Positions 24,805 through 35,690 are shown, numbered from the stretch's first letter. The stretch is DNA of 64,000 nt from Agrypnia vestita (GCA_016648135.1 JADDOH010023145.1:365405-429404), one strand, 5' to 3'. Translations and numbers: made by a program. Notes: generated by a model not told the origin, from the letters alone.

Positions 24805-24996
24805 GAGTAGCTTGTTGGTCCTGTGGTTAGGACACTCGCCTCGTGATCCAAAGGTTGCGGGTTCGAACCTCACTCTAGACTAGCAAGTTAGTCCTATTTT
24901 CATAGCACAAGCGTTTAGCTTAGTTTGAAAATAGTAAGAATATTGATGTGACACGTATTCCGTGTTCGCATCTCTATTTTAAAAAAAAAAAAAAAA
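24805..24996 (+). repeat. tRNA-derived SINE, family 1, copy c
   Basis: The best-preserved copy starts at GAGTAGCTTGTTGGTCCTGT and has the B box GGTTCGAACC (24860-24869). The non-tRNA body carries TAGTCCTATTTTCATAGCAC and GTATTCCGTGTTCGCATC. It ends in TTTT followed by 16 A residues. Polymerase III transcription and LINE-driven retrotransposition are the known mode for such elements. No target duplication was clear. Confidence 0.88.
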
Positions 24997-25017
24997 CAGA
25001 GAAGAGGGACTCACCAC

Positions 25018-25170
25018 ACACTCAGGGCCATATCGGCCCTACACTTTTGCCACCCATTATTTTAATGCTTAAGTGGCCATACTCGCCGCCCCGCTGACAC
25101 TCATGGGGATGCAAGTGGGGTGGGCAGGCGTCCACACAAAACCTCTTCTCCGCCTCCAAGGCGCGGGGAC
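25018..25170. other. GC-rich block next to the SINE
   Basis: A GC-rich stretch (GGGGATGCAAGTGGGGTGGG near 25104) follows the SINE tail directly. It begins with a small palindrome GGGCCATATCGGCCC. It has no coding signature and may be another repeat's end. Confidence 0.35.
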
Positions 25171-25324
25171 AAATGAAAATTGGAGCGTACTTATCATCCA
25201 TTAAATGGAAATTACAAGTTACTTAATATGTACAAGAAATGCTACAGTTTAAGTATAAAATATGAATGCACAAAGTCCATAGGGTACATAGTAATAAGCA
25301 TAAAGATAATAATACAATTAATGT

Positions 25325-25480
25325 ATATTATAGATATCTCACAGAGACGAAACTGTATTAATTATGGGAAAGTAGGTATAGAAGTCATTTGGGTGTAATA
25401 GGACTTATGACCTATCTTTTTATGGTTGGCTTAAGTGATCACTTTACACAATTGTAACATTCGCCATTTCCACCCATGAT
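25325..25480 (-). repeat. dispersed repeat H, copy 5 (inverted)
   Basis: The plus strand shows TTGGCTTAAGTGATCACTTT and then GTAACATTCGCCATTTCCAC, the reverse complement of the family core. TATCTCACAGAGACGAAACT lies ~75 bases upstream. Confidence 0.6.
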
Positions 25481-26343
25481 AGAATATACCATGCTTATTC
25501 ATTTTTTGGAAGTTGTATATATGTTCAAATTGCGTGGAAAGCTTTCATATATGAGTAATAAGCACCTTTTCCATGCGGCCTGTACAAAGTCATTTACATT
25601 CCCCTAAATCCCCACAGATGTCGCTAATGAGAAAATCTACATTGATTTTTTACGGAATTTTGAGAGCAATATACTTTATTGTGAGTTATCTATAATATAC
25701 ATTAATTGATTAATAATGTCTCTATGACATAAATCCAGCACTGTTCTGAAAGATTTGAACAAACTCAAAATATTCTGAATAATAATACAACATGTACACA
25801 TACAACTTAGGAGTCAGATTAAAAATGCGTGGGAAGGCTGTTATGAAACCACGGTGAAGTGCTGTGGATGTATTATGGATAATAAATAAACAGCGGAATT
25901 TTTTCTAAAATACGACGTGATGCATATTAGTTTAGTTTAAATTGTAAAGTAAAGAAAACAAGCAGTTAAGATGGAAATCGTGTTCGTCGGAACCATTAAA
26001 ATATCAATATAAAATTTATGTTGAAATGTGTGAATACAAATCACATCACAAATCAGAAGAATACATGAAATTCTCCGTTAGTATTTACGACCCATGTGTA
26101 ATATGTGTACCATTTCAATACAGCCTACAGTTCGATTTCTAGTAAATTTCCATTTAACAAATTTACGTTATAATTTTTTTGGACTAATGTAAACTATATA
26201 TTTATAGGTAAACGTGGAAAATGTCTCAAAATAATGTAGTTTAAATATCAAATAACGCCTACATGAATGAAAAAATGTGCGTGTACTCTATTACGCGCAG
26301 TAGAAGTTATGCTAAAAAACTAAAATACAGACAAAATTATATA
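25481..26343. other. AT-rich sequence, no gene seen
   Basis: A fragment of repeat H's right part lies near 25720-25790. Otherwise no feature is supported before the mariner insertion. Confidence 0.5.
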
Positions 26344-27624
26344 TTAGGTCCTTACATATGAAATTGGCGTTTTGCCATACTGGCAAATTTGATCTCAAAT
26401 ATCTTCTCTTTGGTTAGGAATTCCAACTCCAAATTTATACAGCTATTTACTCATGTATTTGTGTTTTGAAAATTATAATTCATTTGTTTTTTCCTCAATT
26501 GTTTTTTTCTTTGCGTCACTCAGTTTACAAAATGAAAAACTTGAAATATCGCGTTATTTACGAGTACGAGTTCCACCGTGGCACCAGTGCTGCAGAAACG
26601 GCTCGAAGGATTAATGATGTGTATGGCGACGGTGCCGCAAAAGAAAACACAGTGCGTTTTTGGTTCCAACGTTTTCGTTCTGGAAATTTCGACCTGCAGA
26701 ACAAGCCCCGTGGACGGCCGGAGACCAAAGTTGATAATGAAGAACTGAAGGCTATTGTGGAAGCGGATCCATCGCAAACCACATCCGAGTTAAGTGCAGG
26801 CTGCGGTGTTAGTGATAAAACTGTTTTAATCCACTTGAAGCAAATTGGTAAGGTGAAAAAGTGTGAAAGGTGGGTACCTCACGAATTGAGTGAAGCAAAT
26901 CAACAAACGCGCGTTGACTGCTGCGTTGCATTACTCAACCGGCACAATAATGAAGGGATTTTAAATCGAATCATTACCTGTGATGAAAAGTGGATCCTGT
27001 ACGATAATCGGAAGCGCTCATCGCAATGGCTGAACCCTGCAGAACCAGCCAAACCATGCCCCAAGCGAAAATTGACTCCAAAAAAGTTTCTTGTGAGCGT
27101 TTGGTGGACTAGTGCTGGTGTCGTTCAATACAGCTTTCTTAAATCTGGCCAGACGATTACGGCAGATGTCTATTGTCAGCAACTGCAAACCATGATGGAA
27201 AAGCTAGCTGCTAAACAACCGAGGCTGGTTAATCGCTCTAGGCCACTGCTGCTTCATGATAACGCTAGACCACACACTGCACAACAGATGGCTACCAAAT
27301 TAGAGGAGCTTCAATTAGTCTAAGACATCCACCGTACTCTTCGGACCTTGCCCCAACAGATTACCATTTTTTTCGAAATTTGGATAACTTCTTGCAAAGG
27401 AAAAAATTCAACTCCGATGGGGCAGTCCAAACCGCCTTCAAAGATTTTATTGATTCCCGTCCGAATGGTTTTTTTAGTAAAGGGATCGATGAACTACCTA
27501 TTAGATGGCAAAAGTGCATAGATAGCAAAGGTACATACTTTGATTAAATAAATATATTATAATAAAAAAAATCGGCTTTATGTTCCTCCCATACTAAACG
27601 TCAATGTCATATGTAAGGACCTAA
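26344..27624 (+). mobile_element. mariner element, nearly full length (1281 bp)
   Basis: The element is flanked by the TA target duplication (26342-26343 and 27625-27626). Its terminal inverted repeats begin TTAGGTCCTTACATATGA, identical over 18 bases at both ends and recognisable to about 30 bases. Length and layout are those of a standard mariner. The transposase inside has a ~20 bp deletion, so this copy is probably not autonomous, though intact ends could still be mobilised by a related transposase. Confidence 0.95.
26532..27547 (+). pseudogene. mariner transposase, cecropia-like, one frameshift
   Basis: It starts at ATG 26532 (MKNLKYRVIYEYEF). The N-terminal helix-turn-helix region is followed by the WVPHEL linker motif near residue 118. 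The catalytic domain shows the first Asp in ITCDEKW (residue 151) and the second in LLHDNARPH (residue 243). The frame then closes at 27321. The rest (YSSDLAPTDYHFF, then RWQKCIDSKGTYFD ending at TAA 27545-27547) lies in another frame. The second-to-third Asp distance is 85 bases instead of the 105 expected for the mariner D34D triad, so about 20 bases are missing near 27310. Subfamily is by resemblance to cecropia-type mariners (ILYDNR..S.QWL). Confidence 0.92.
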
Positions 27625-27629
27625 TATAA

Positions 27630-27790
27630 TTATCGACCAAAGATTTTCCACACAAGCGTCTACCACTACAAGCATTTCTACCGCATTCAGTCTACTTTCA
27701 TTCCTCTTTTGCCAATTCCATGCTTCACTTAGGCGTACCTTAACATTTAAATCATCTAAGCATTGTCTTTGAATTCGGACCCTATACATT
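27630..27790 (-). pseudogene. RTE-type LINE reverse transcriptase fragment
   Basis: The minus-strand frame contains SEAWNWQKRNESRLNAVEM, the (S)E.W.WQK..ESR.NAVEM pattern seen again in fragments near 41350, 42590 and 46770. It starts right after the mariner's right-hand TA, so the mariner appears to have landed in or next to this LINE. Confidence 0.65.
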
Positions 27791-28317
27791 AATTACATTG
27801 TGTTATGTTATATGGCTGTAGCACGGAGTGTGGCAGGAACGACCGTAAACCAGCTTGCGCGGGGCATTGCAAACATTTGTCACGAGGAGACATATTTATT
27901 ATTGGCGAACGTGCGCAAACACCCACAACTTCTGGCATCCAGTTAGTCGGCGGTGTGTACTTCTAACGTGACTAACTCACTGCGCTTACCAGACCTGGAC
28001 AACAACTGGATGCATTTCATACAACGCATCTGACTGAATTCAGGTGAACATAAACAATAAGAAAATATGCTTATATTTCCTCTGTCGTGAAATTTCCCTG
28101 CTCTCCAAAAGAAAAAGGCATATTTTTTACAATCCTTATAGATATATAAAATATACAAAGGCATTCCACGTCATCCCAATTCTAAAAAATAATATATGTA
28201 AAACAATGATATAAATCATTTCATTCATAGTAATATATGTAAGGAGGAAAATATCTGTGATGATAATTGCAAAAGCATATTAAAAAAAGTAACCCATAAA
28301 AACCAAGTTTTTATTAT
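27791..28317. other. non-coding stretch
   Basis: A moderately GC-rich portion near 27825-28030 shows no coding signature. Nothing else was recognised. Confidence 0.45.
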
Positions 28318-28814
28318 ACTCCCTTTCTTTGTAAAATATAACAACAATTAAAGACGAATTAAAACGTATAACATAACACTAAACTTACGGTAATTTAATA
28401 TATTTCTAAAATGTCAGATGTTTTGAGTTTTGATAAGACACTTCATGCTTTGAAGATTAAATTCTAAAAACATTTGTCAGTCAATTTAGATTTTCGACAT
28501 TCGTAGTGAAGTTATTATGTATACCGATGGAGTAATTCAAATTTAGAAAATATTCCGCGACGTTATCGGGCCGCCGCGCCGTTGCTAATCAAACTTTTCT
28601 AATGATTCTAATTTGAAAAAACCAATAAAATTTCTAAAAATCCGAAATTATACTATAGTTATTAATTTTTTTTAACGAAAATTTGATAGATCTTCTTGAT
28701 CGTCGCTTGTTTCAGCTCGATTGGATCACGGGAAAAGGGTTAAAAATCTATCCAAAAAAAATTCTAAGGCAAGCCGGCAAGCAAGCAGACGCCACGAGTT
28801 AAAAGAAAGGAAGT
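28318..28814 (+). mobile_element. MITE-like element A, copy 1
   Basis: Ends ACTCCCTTTCTTT and AAAGAAAGGAAGT are near-perfect inverted repeats, and flanking T- and A-rich strings extend the symmetry. The body has the landmark strings CAGCTCGATTGGATCACGGG and GCAAGC-AGCAGACGCCACGAG. Copies lie at 52046-52324 (+, internally shorter) and 56205-56719 (-, near full length). It has no coding capacity. Confidence 0.75.
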
Positions 28815-30189
28815 AAAAAGAATATATTATTATAACAGATCTTAAAATTTTAACTAATTTAATTTTTTCGTATATATTGCACTCTAGTGTATTAAATCAA
28901 AAAATATAATTTTTGAAGTTATCTTCTTTTGGCACATTTAGGGTAAATTTTTTGAGAGTTATTCAAAAGAGACTTCCCAACACAGCAGCTGTACGATGAA
29001 TTAATGTCTTGAAATTAGATAGCATATTTAGAAGAAATTCCATTTTTCATATATTCAAAAAGAGTGTAGGTAGATATATATCAACCTAGTTTAGTACCCG
29101 ACCATGCATGGAAAGAGAAATTTATTATATTTAGGTATAATGAACTTTCGCTTCATGATAAAAAAAAAAACAAATATAATACAGGTAAATTTTTGAAATC
29201 CAAAACAATCAAGTTAACATAGAGAACAACATTATTATGTCTAATAATTTTGATTGAGTTACGTTGCTTTCCCCTGAGCACGAGTAGTGGAGAAATAAAT
29301 TATCTATATATGGTTTATAATGGTTTTAAGGGGTATTGTAATTATTGAAAGTATCTGAAAAGAAGTGGAGAAATAAATTATCTATATATGGTTTATAATG
29401 GCTTTAAGGGGTATTGTAATATATGACTATTTGCATAAATAAATAAATAGATGTACTATCAGACATTTTTGAGAAAACTTTACACCTTTTCTTGTACCAA
29501 TATTTCCTATATGGTAATTTACGAGAAAACAAGAAAACTAAGTTATATTTTACTAGTAGATATTAGTAATATTATATTTAGAATAACAACAGCTTGATTT
29601 GAATACAAATATGATGAAATGTGTGATAAAGTAATATTTATGAATCAGTTGACTGTATAAGTCTAATTTATATAGTAGACATTCACGTTAATATTTACAC
29701 ACAAGAACGATGAACCAAAACTTCGAAAAAATCGAAAAATTTAAAAAAAAAATATGCTCATGTTTCAAATAAATGTAAAAGTTAGACATACCTGGTTATT
29801 ATATATGTACATACATTATAGAAATTAAAAAACTCAATAGTGTATTATTTATGTTTTAATATTTTCTTAATTATCACTTTTGTCAGATCAAAATGGCAAT
29901 GTTTACATGAGATCATTTAAAAAAATATATTACTGCGATAAGATCGTATCGTAAAATTTAATTTTAAAATTATGTATTGACTCACACACCATAATTGTAT
30001 CTACAGGTGGCTAATTTTTTATTAACAAGTGTTAAAAACTGTAGTTTACAAAGGTGACGATGTGCAGACTTATAAATGAGAAGTATTTTTTTAACTGTTA
30101 GCCATCGTTTATAAAAGGTGAAGGATATGTAGATTTTAATGTTAATGACATTTACAAAAGTGGAGATGACGTATGCTGTCTTAATCTTG
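28815..30189. other. AT-rich sequence with a local duplication
   Basis: Apart from the tandem duplication at 29286-29420, no gene or recognisable element was found. Confidence 0.5.
29286..29420. repeat. tandem duplication, period 78, ~57 bp near-identical
   Basis: AGTGGAGAAATAAATTATCT begins at 29286 and again at 29364, continuing to GGGGTATTGTAAT with one mismatch. It is a simple local duplication. Confidence 0.9.
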
Positions 30190-30600
30190 TTAGTACCCGC
30201 GGTATTGCGACTTCTAATTAACTACCATCACGCCGCTTCCGCGGGGGTAGGCAGAGAGGGTAGAGCGCCACACTCTTCTGTCCCGAGGCACAACTACCGC
30301 CTCATCCACATTCATACATCTTCACACGCAAGTCGACGATTGTTGAGGCTCCTCACAGGACCAACTTCCAGTATCTGGCTATCCCGGTCGTGCCACGTCT
30401 TTCGGGGTCGCCATATCTTTCTGACGCCGTCAACAATTGCGTCATACATCATTCTTTCTTCATTCATTTGTTCAACATGCCCAAACCATCTGAGAGACCC
30501 ATTTTTAATTCTATTAACTATGCTAAGATTAGCTTTGTACACTTCTAGGCTGGATAAAACATCTGTTGCGGCTCCAATGCGGCTGGGGAAGCATCTTGAA
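30190..30600 (-). mobile_element. RTE-type LINE 3' region remnant
   Basis: The minus-strand frame at 30312-30542 contains NRIKNGSLRWFGHVEQMNEE, matching the LRWFGHVERM.E motif at the C-terminus of insect RTE-type LINE proteins, then RRPRKTWHD-like sequence. The neighbouring 3' part is shared with 40490-40680, 42195-42610 and 46755-47160. It is decayed and truncated. Confidence 0.7.
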
Positions 30601-30689
30601 GGGAATCAGGAAAATGATACATAAATCAAACGAAGATCATTCGATTGCAAATATTTATAGTTCGGTTGATTTAGAGTAGAGAAAAAGAG

Positions 30690-31224
30690 ACATACATGGT
30701 GTTCAAATAATACTGAACTTTTATTTTTTCTACCCAAACAAATTAAGAGCGGGAGGTTTCCTTCTGTGGAGATGTGTAGGGGACATTCGTGCGTACGCAT
30801 GAATTTTTTCCCGCTCGCAGGAATCATCAATCGCTGCCAGTCAGCCTCTGACTGAAGAAGTGAAGTCAGTGCCCGTCGGTCTGTCAATTCCTATGAAATG
30901 ACAGAGTGATTGAACAGCGATATTGCATTAAATTTTGCCAAAAGCTTGGCGATATCCAAATGGAAACCATCGCAAGATCCAACAGGATCTTCTGCTGGTT
31001 GATTTCCACTATGCTATGCGCTGTTGGGAACGATGCTATGCGCCTCAACAAGCCGAAACAACAATGTGATTGACCAAGAATGGACTTAGGTCATGCAGGA
31101 CTGTAGTATCAGTTAGAGAATTTGCGAACGAGGTGAGGATGTTGGTAAATTCAGTTTTGACCGAGGATTTAGGCTTGCAGAGGGTATCAAAAAGCGGACG
31201 TGTATGCAACGACAATTTGGCAGC
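30690..31224 (+). pseudogene. second mariner-family relic, left part
   Basis: After a terminal-type sequence (GGTGTTCAAATAATACTGAA near 30700) the plus strand gives broken mariner transposase pieces: CIKFCQKLGDIQMETI near 30930, then TSRNNNVIDQEWT, then near 31208 WQLHHDN, the block around the second catalytic Asp. Much of the middle is deleted and several frames are needed. It differs from the copy at 26344 and belongs to another mariner lineage. Confidence 0.6.
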
Positions 31225-31530
31225 TCCATCACGATAATCTTCTTCTTCTAATGTCCTATCTGTTTATCGCACGTTGGCTATAAGAACTTTACTTATGAGG
31301 AGCAAGATCTCGTACTTCTCTGTACGTGTCATCACGTGTCCGAGGAATTTATGTTTTCAGATTCTTTTTGTTTCAATCACTTATTTTTCTTAACATTTTC
31401 AGTCAGAACTCTCTCCATCCAGCTCATTATGAGTATTCTTCTGTAAATCCACATCTCGAATGCATCAAGTCGACTTATCAGTTCTTCCATTCCATAAAAT
31501 TCTTCGTATCTTGACCAAAACATTCTCCTG
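31225..31530 (-). mobile_element. RTE-type LINE fragment inside the mariner relic
   Basis: The minus strand reads LISRLDAFEMWIYRRILIMS near 31430-31490, an RTE-type reverse transcriptase C-terminal motif. A GAAGAAGA-type tail lies near 31228-31236. It splits the mariner relic, whose right part resumes at about 31532, so it inserted later. Confidence 0.65.
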
Positions 31531-31531
31531 G

Positions 31532-31620
31532 ATAAGTAGGCTCCTTACTCTCCCGACATGGCTCCGCGTGATTTTTGGCTATTCCCCAAATTGAAAATGT
31601 CCCTGAATGTGTTTTCTGTG
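31532..31620 (+). pseudogene. second mariner-family relic, right part
   Basis: The plus strand encodes APYSPDMAPRDFWLFPKLKM, the conserved block around the third catalytic Asp of mariner transposases. It directly follows the LINE fragment. Confidence 0.75.
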
Positions 31621-31639
31621 TATTTTTCCAAGTGACTTA

Positions 31640-32060
31640 TCTTCATCTTCATCTCATTATCCTAGTAGGGTCGGGGGCCCAAAGACTCGGCAATATGTTT
31701 CCAGATTCCCCTGTTTTGCGCTGGTTCTGCATGGGTCAACCAGTCTAGATCCATTCTGTTTTCATATACATTTTTTGTTGATACTTCCAGATTAATTTTA
31801 GGCGACCCACCGGCCCCCTTCCTTCCAGGCGGATTCTTCTTGGTAATCGTTCGTATGGCATTCTTAGCACATATCCAAGCCATCTCATTTGTGATTTTTC
31901 TATGTGTAGAGGAGTAGGGGCTCCATGCCAAGTGTATGCCTTACGTCAGCACTTCTCACTCTGTCTACCAGTGTGACTCCCGCTACCCTCCTTAGAAAAC
32001 ACATTTCAGCAGCCTAGATCCTTGCTCTCGCTCTCTCCGTCAGGATTCAAATTTGATGAC
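31640..32060 (-). mobile_element. LINE 3' region remnant (RTE-type)
   Basis: The minus strand gives, across frameshifts, VAGVTLVDRVRSADVRHTLG near 31930-31990, then SQMRWLGYVLRMPYERLPRR-like sequence. The open frame at 31662-31931 carries part of this. The pattern is that of the C-terminal third of an RTE-type LINE protein. Confidence 0.6.
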
Positions 32061-32550
32061 CATATATTATTAGGGTGGGCCTTTACCAACACAGATTTAA
32101 AAAACAGTCAGTTTTGTCGTGACGCTAAGCTCGGATTTTCTTATCACCGCACTATACAGAAAACGTAGAATGCCGGCTGCAACTCCAGCTGATTTATCTT
32201 ATTTAGTATAATAATATATAATAAATAAAGAGGTAAAATTTGTGAGTTTGAAAGTTTGGATGTAGAAGGTAATCTCCAAAATTACTTATCCGATTTAAAA
32301 AATTCATTCATCAATATTTAGAATGGACTTTCAGGGTGGTTATAGGCTATATATTATCCCGTTAAAATAAAAGGGCTTTTCGTGGTGACCTATTTTACAA
32401 CTAAATTCGACAAAAAAATGGTAGAACGATGCGTTTTTTACGAACGCTGCCTGAGATAGTTGAATACTTTCGATAGAAATGTTGTATAACACAAAAAGTT
32501 CTGTAAAAAAGTCCGCGACGACATGTGTCTATATAAATAAATAATAAATA
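32061..32550. other. non-coding stretch
   Basis: No feature was recognised. Confidence 0.5.
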
Positions 32551-32990
32551 AATTTGGATTATTTATATAGCGCCATTTTTGTGAAAATTTCACCTCAAGG
32601 GCGTTTTACACACTAAAAAACTCTTACATACTAAAAGCACAGAATAACAAAATGAAAATGAAAAGAGAAAGAAAAACAGCTCAAAACATAAAATAGTGAA
32701 CGAAAAAAACGAAAATTAAAAATGTTCTGGGAAAGATTTTGTAAACAGGTGCGTTTTAAGTCTTTTCTTAAATAAAGTCTCTGAATCCGTGTTACTTATT
32801 AGGGAGGGCAAAGAGTTCCACTCTTGGCCCGCCACCGCAAATGCCCGTTCGCTGAACCTAGTTTTCTGGAACTGACCTGCCGGTTCCACAACCCTTCCCA
32901 CCGCTGAAGTAGGCGCTGACCTGAGAGTTTGACGTCTTCCATTTATGTTGTCTAGAATGTTGAGGTTAATGCACAAATTGATAAAATACG
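32551..32990 (-). mobile_element. CR1-type LINE 3' end (RT C-terminus and 3' UTR)
   Basis: The minus-strand frame at 32716-32976 ends in SERAFAVAGQEWNSLPSLIS and FKKRLKTHLFTKSFPEHF, the classic (R)AF.VAGP..WN.LP ... FK..LKTHLF C-terminus of CR1/Jockey-type LINEs. A 3' UTR follows, seen on the plus strand as TTATATAGCGCCATTTTTGT and AAGGGCGTTTTACA. Related copies lie at 35922-36310, 37355-37660 and 53936-54830. It is 5'-truncated. Confidence 0.8.
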
Positions 32991-32999
32991 ACTAAAAAT

Positions 33000-33400
33000 T
33001 ACGCGTGCGAAGCCGCGGGCATAGCTGGTTGGTATAAAAATGCCGATTAGACGATGTCTCGAGCCGAGCTTGAGTTTTGACTGTTGGGGGGGGGAGGGGT
33101 GTTTATCCGGACAATAATAAAAAAGTGTACAAATGACATTAAAGCCATACTGCAGCGGGCGCCCTGGAAGGGAGATGGTATCGGCCCGCGCCAGATGGGA
33201 CTTTTTATTATGACCGTGTAAAACAAACACTCGTTAAACGGGCGGACGGACGGCCGCCACCCGCACGGCCCCAGGGCTGCCACCGTCGCGGCGAATGAAA
33301 TCTCGATTCTCGCACAATCTGGTCGTTTATCGCACCAAATCGCAGATCATCAAAATATACGGCGTGTCTCGTAGATAGTCGCAAAAAATTTACGGGTGGA
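33000..33400. other. GC-rich non-coding block
   Basis: A GC-rich island (GGCGGACGGACGGCCGCCAC near 33240) within AT-rich DNA. Several overlapping antisense frames exist, but none has a recognised domain or convincing splice context. It may be conserved regulatory sequence of the surrounding homeobox locus. Confidence 0.3.
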
Positions 33401-33628
33401 TTCCTGCCTTGATAATGAATGAGTCGAAAATGTTCCAGCAATCGTGACCTGACATCAATAGTTATGGAGATATCCAATATCAAAGTTTGCATTTTTTTGT
33501 CAATATTTCTGACTTGTTTTTTTTTTGCAAAAAGTTGGAAAAAAGCCTGCTTTCGATTTTTGCAAGGTTTTATCATTTTATTCGAAATGTATAAAAGCGA
33601 ATAAATTGTTCATAATCGATACAAGCTA

Positions 33629-33771
33629 CAGTAGCCGGCAAACATCTTGAAATTCTACGGCGTAGTGGGGGGAAGTTTGCGCATCTACCTTTCCACCAAC
33701 GAGACCCAAATTTCGTCTTCTGCGCATTCCCCCACTACGCCAAAGAATTTCAAGAAGTTTGCCGGCAACTG
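33629..33771. mobile_element. MITE B copy 1, 143 bp palindromic, TA target
   Basis: The ends CAGTAGCCGGCAAAC and GTTTGCCGGCAACTG are flanked by TA at 33627-33628 and 33772-33773. Inverted symmetry extends about 50 bases inward (GGCGTAGTGGGGG against CCCCCACTACGCC). A TA duplication and CAGT ends point to the Tc1/mariner/pogo group. A same-length copy lies at 42670-42812. Confidence 0.88.
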
Positions 33772-33781
33772 TATTGTAATT

Positions 33782-33967
33782 TTTTTTTTTTAAATAGAGA
33801 TGTGTACACGGAATACGTGTCACATCAATATTCTTACTATTTTCAAATTAAGCTAAACGCTTGTGCTATGAAAATAGGACTAACTTGCTGATCTGGAGTG
33901 AGATTCGAACCCGCAACCTTTGGATCACGAGGCAAGAGTCCTAACCACAAGACCAACAAGCTACTCG
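33782..33967 (-). repeat. tRNA-derived SINE, family 1, copy d
   Basis: The minus-strand head GAGTAGCTTGTTGGTCTTGT, the B box GGTTCGAATCTC and the body match copy c. The tail is an A run (T on the plus strand at 33781-33793). It lies ten bases from MITE B. Confidence 0.85.
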
Positions 33968-34244
33968 AATGTTATTTATGATAGTTCAACTTTTTGCAAA
34001 ATGAAAAAAAAATGCAAATTTTGATGTAGCATATCTTAGATATTTAGGTCAAAGTTGCTTAAACATTTTCGATTCAATATCAAGGCAGAAACACACGTGT
34101 AAAGTGTTTGCTACTAGCTACGAAACACCTGTATAGTATAAACATATACTAACGTAAATTTCTAGATACACGGTCTGGTTCCAACACATTTAACTTGTTT
34201 AAAAAATTATTGGGTTCCCAGGGACCAAAGGGACCAACATTCAC

Positions 34245-34345
34245 AACTACACATCGGCCCTGATGATGGACCGTGCAATGGGATCCGAAACGTCGGCCCG
34301 AAAGGTCGTAATAACATGGCATAATAACCCAGAAAACACAAACCT
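34245..34345 (+). ncRNA. hammerhead-like motif in Penelope-type terminal repeat
   Basis: CTGATGA (34260-34266) is followed by a potential stem (GGACCG against GGGATCC) and GAAACGTC (34287-34294). The order CUGAUGA, stem II, GAAA matches the hammerhead ribozyme core. Penelope-like elements are known to carry minimal hammerheads. The downstream AACCCAGAAAACAC matches the copy at 39289. Stem III would be very short (ACGU, self-complementary), so activity is unproven. Confidence 0.4.
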
Positions 34346-34914
34346 GAAGACTATTATGTTTGTGAAGAGTGCTCGATGATTATGGGAATTCTAAGCAAGG
34401 TGGAGGACTTATATTATGGACCTGGAATCGATGATTTTATGTAAGTTGAAAAATTTTGCGATTTATTCATTACTCCATTTTCAAACAGCTTTTACGAAAC
34501 CATATTTCAAAAATCGGTGACCAAAATATCTCGGAAACCACTGAACCAATCAACTTGAAATTTCTAATGATTATTTTATACATAATTATCTAGTCTTTGT
34601 CGTAGGTATTTTTTATCAGAATAATAAATCCGAATTTTCCCCTAAAAAAACGCTATTTTAAATTCAAACGCCCGCCATTTTGTCAAAAATCGATATTTTC
34701 AAAAACTCTTACGTCAAAGACTAAATTATAGTTTCGATTTTGATAATCTTTTTGTTCTTTTTCATTCTGATGATTACAGATGAAATGGAGTGGTCACCGC
34801 GGGGGACCTTTTTTTTCGGCAGTCGACAGAAGGCAAAAATTTTCCGCCAATGTAGAATATTTAATAAAAAAAAATTAACATATTTATAACAGTATGTATT
34901 GCTTGCCCAACGTA

Positions 34915-35340
34915 ACTTGGCGTGCGGCGAATTTTGAACTAAAACCCGCCCCGCCCGCACCCGGCGGTAACCCCTCGCCCTGTCATTCAGTTCAATTTTG
35001 TATTTGGTCGGGAGCTGTGACATCTTGATTACCAATATACACTGAATTATTATGTCCAAAGCATCCTAAACAGTCCGGGATGGTGCAAGAACAATTGCCA
35101 ATGAAGTATTAAAGTTTTGCGAAGCTGAAAAGCGAATAATGAACCGATATTACCGTCTGACAGTTTGACAGATAGAACGGCCGCCATTACTGCATGGTTT
35201 CTTTAGTGCCGCCCGACCAAATTTCTGTATTTAATACGACACCGGTCACCGGACATTCTGTACATTATGTATTGTGTAATAAATTTACACCCTGACAACT
35301 TCTGTTACGCGATAGGAACGCCCTCCCTCGCACGCCAAGT
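34915..35340. mobile_element. MITE-like element C, 426 bp, TA target
   Basis: The ends ACTTGGCGTGCG and CGCACGCCAAGT form a 12 bp perfect inverted repeat flanked by TA at 34913-34914 and 35341-35342. The interior is GC-rich near the left end and has no coding frame I recognise. A TA duplication suggests a Tc1/mariner-group non-autonomous element. Confidence 0.6.
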
Positions 35341-35439
35341 TATAGTGGTACGTCTATACTTTCATGTAGACATGATACCAATACCATAGTTCATATAGGT
35401 TAACTTTAAAAAATTCACAAAAATTGACTTTTTTCGCGC

Positions 35440-35690
35440 TTCGTAGGTAGGCATTCCCCTTAAACCTCGGCTCCGATGGCCTGGCTAGTATTGTACGCGG
35501 ATGAGCTTGTACAGCCCTGGAGGACCCGTCGATATGTTTATTCCTCGGGCCGAACCATAAATTGCCGAAGAGGTAACCCGATCCCGGTCCTTCCCGGAAC
35601 CTTGCGCGTCTTGTCCCGGGCCAGCCTCTCTGCTCTCTGCTCCATATGGCAGAAACCGCGCGGGCAGTGGACAAACATGGATGAGGATTT
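35440..35690. other. GC-rich non-coding block
   Basis: A GC-rich island containing AACCATAAATTGCC and CTCCATATGGCAG strings. Overlapping sense and antisense frames cover it, but no domain is recognisable, and in the sense frame it runs into MITE D. It could be regulatory DNA or an unrecognised exon. Confidence 0.3.

Noticed and set aside
32995..33030. Helitron 3' end (GCGAAGCCGCGGGC followed by CTGG)
   Set aside because: The short GC-rich string plus CTRR-like end is suggestive, but no proper terminal hairpin or matching 5' TC end could be shown.
33208..33576. 122-codon antisense frame in GC-rich block
   Set aside because: No domain, no splice-bounded segment, and competing frames on both strands. 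Composition explains it.
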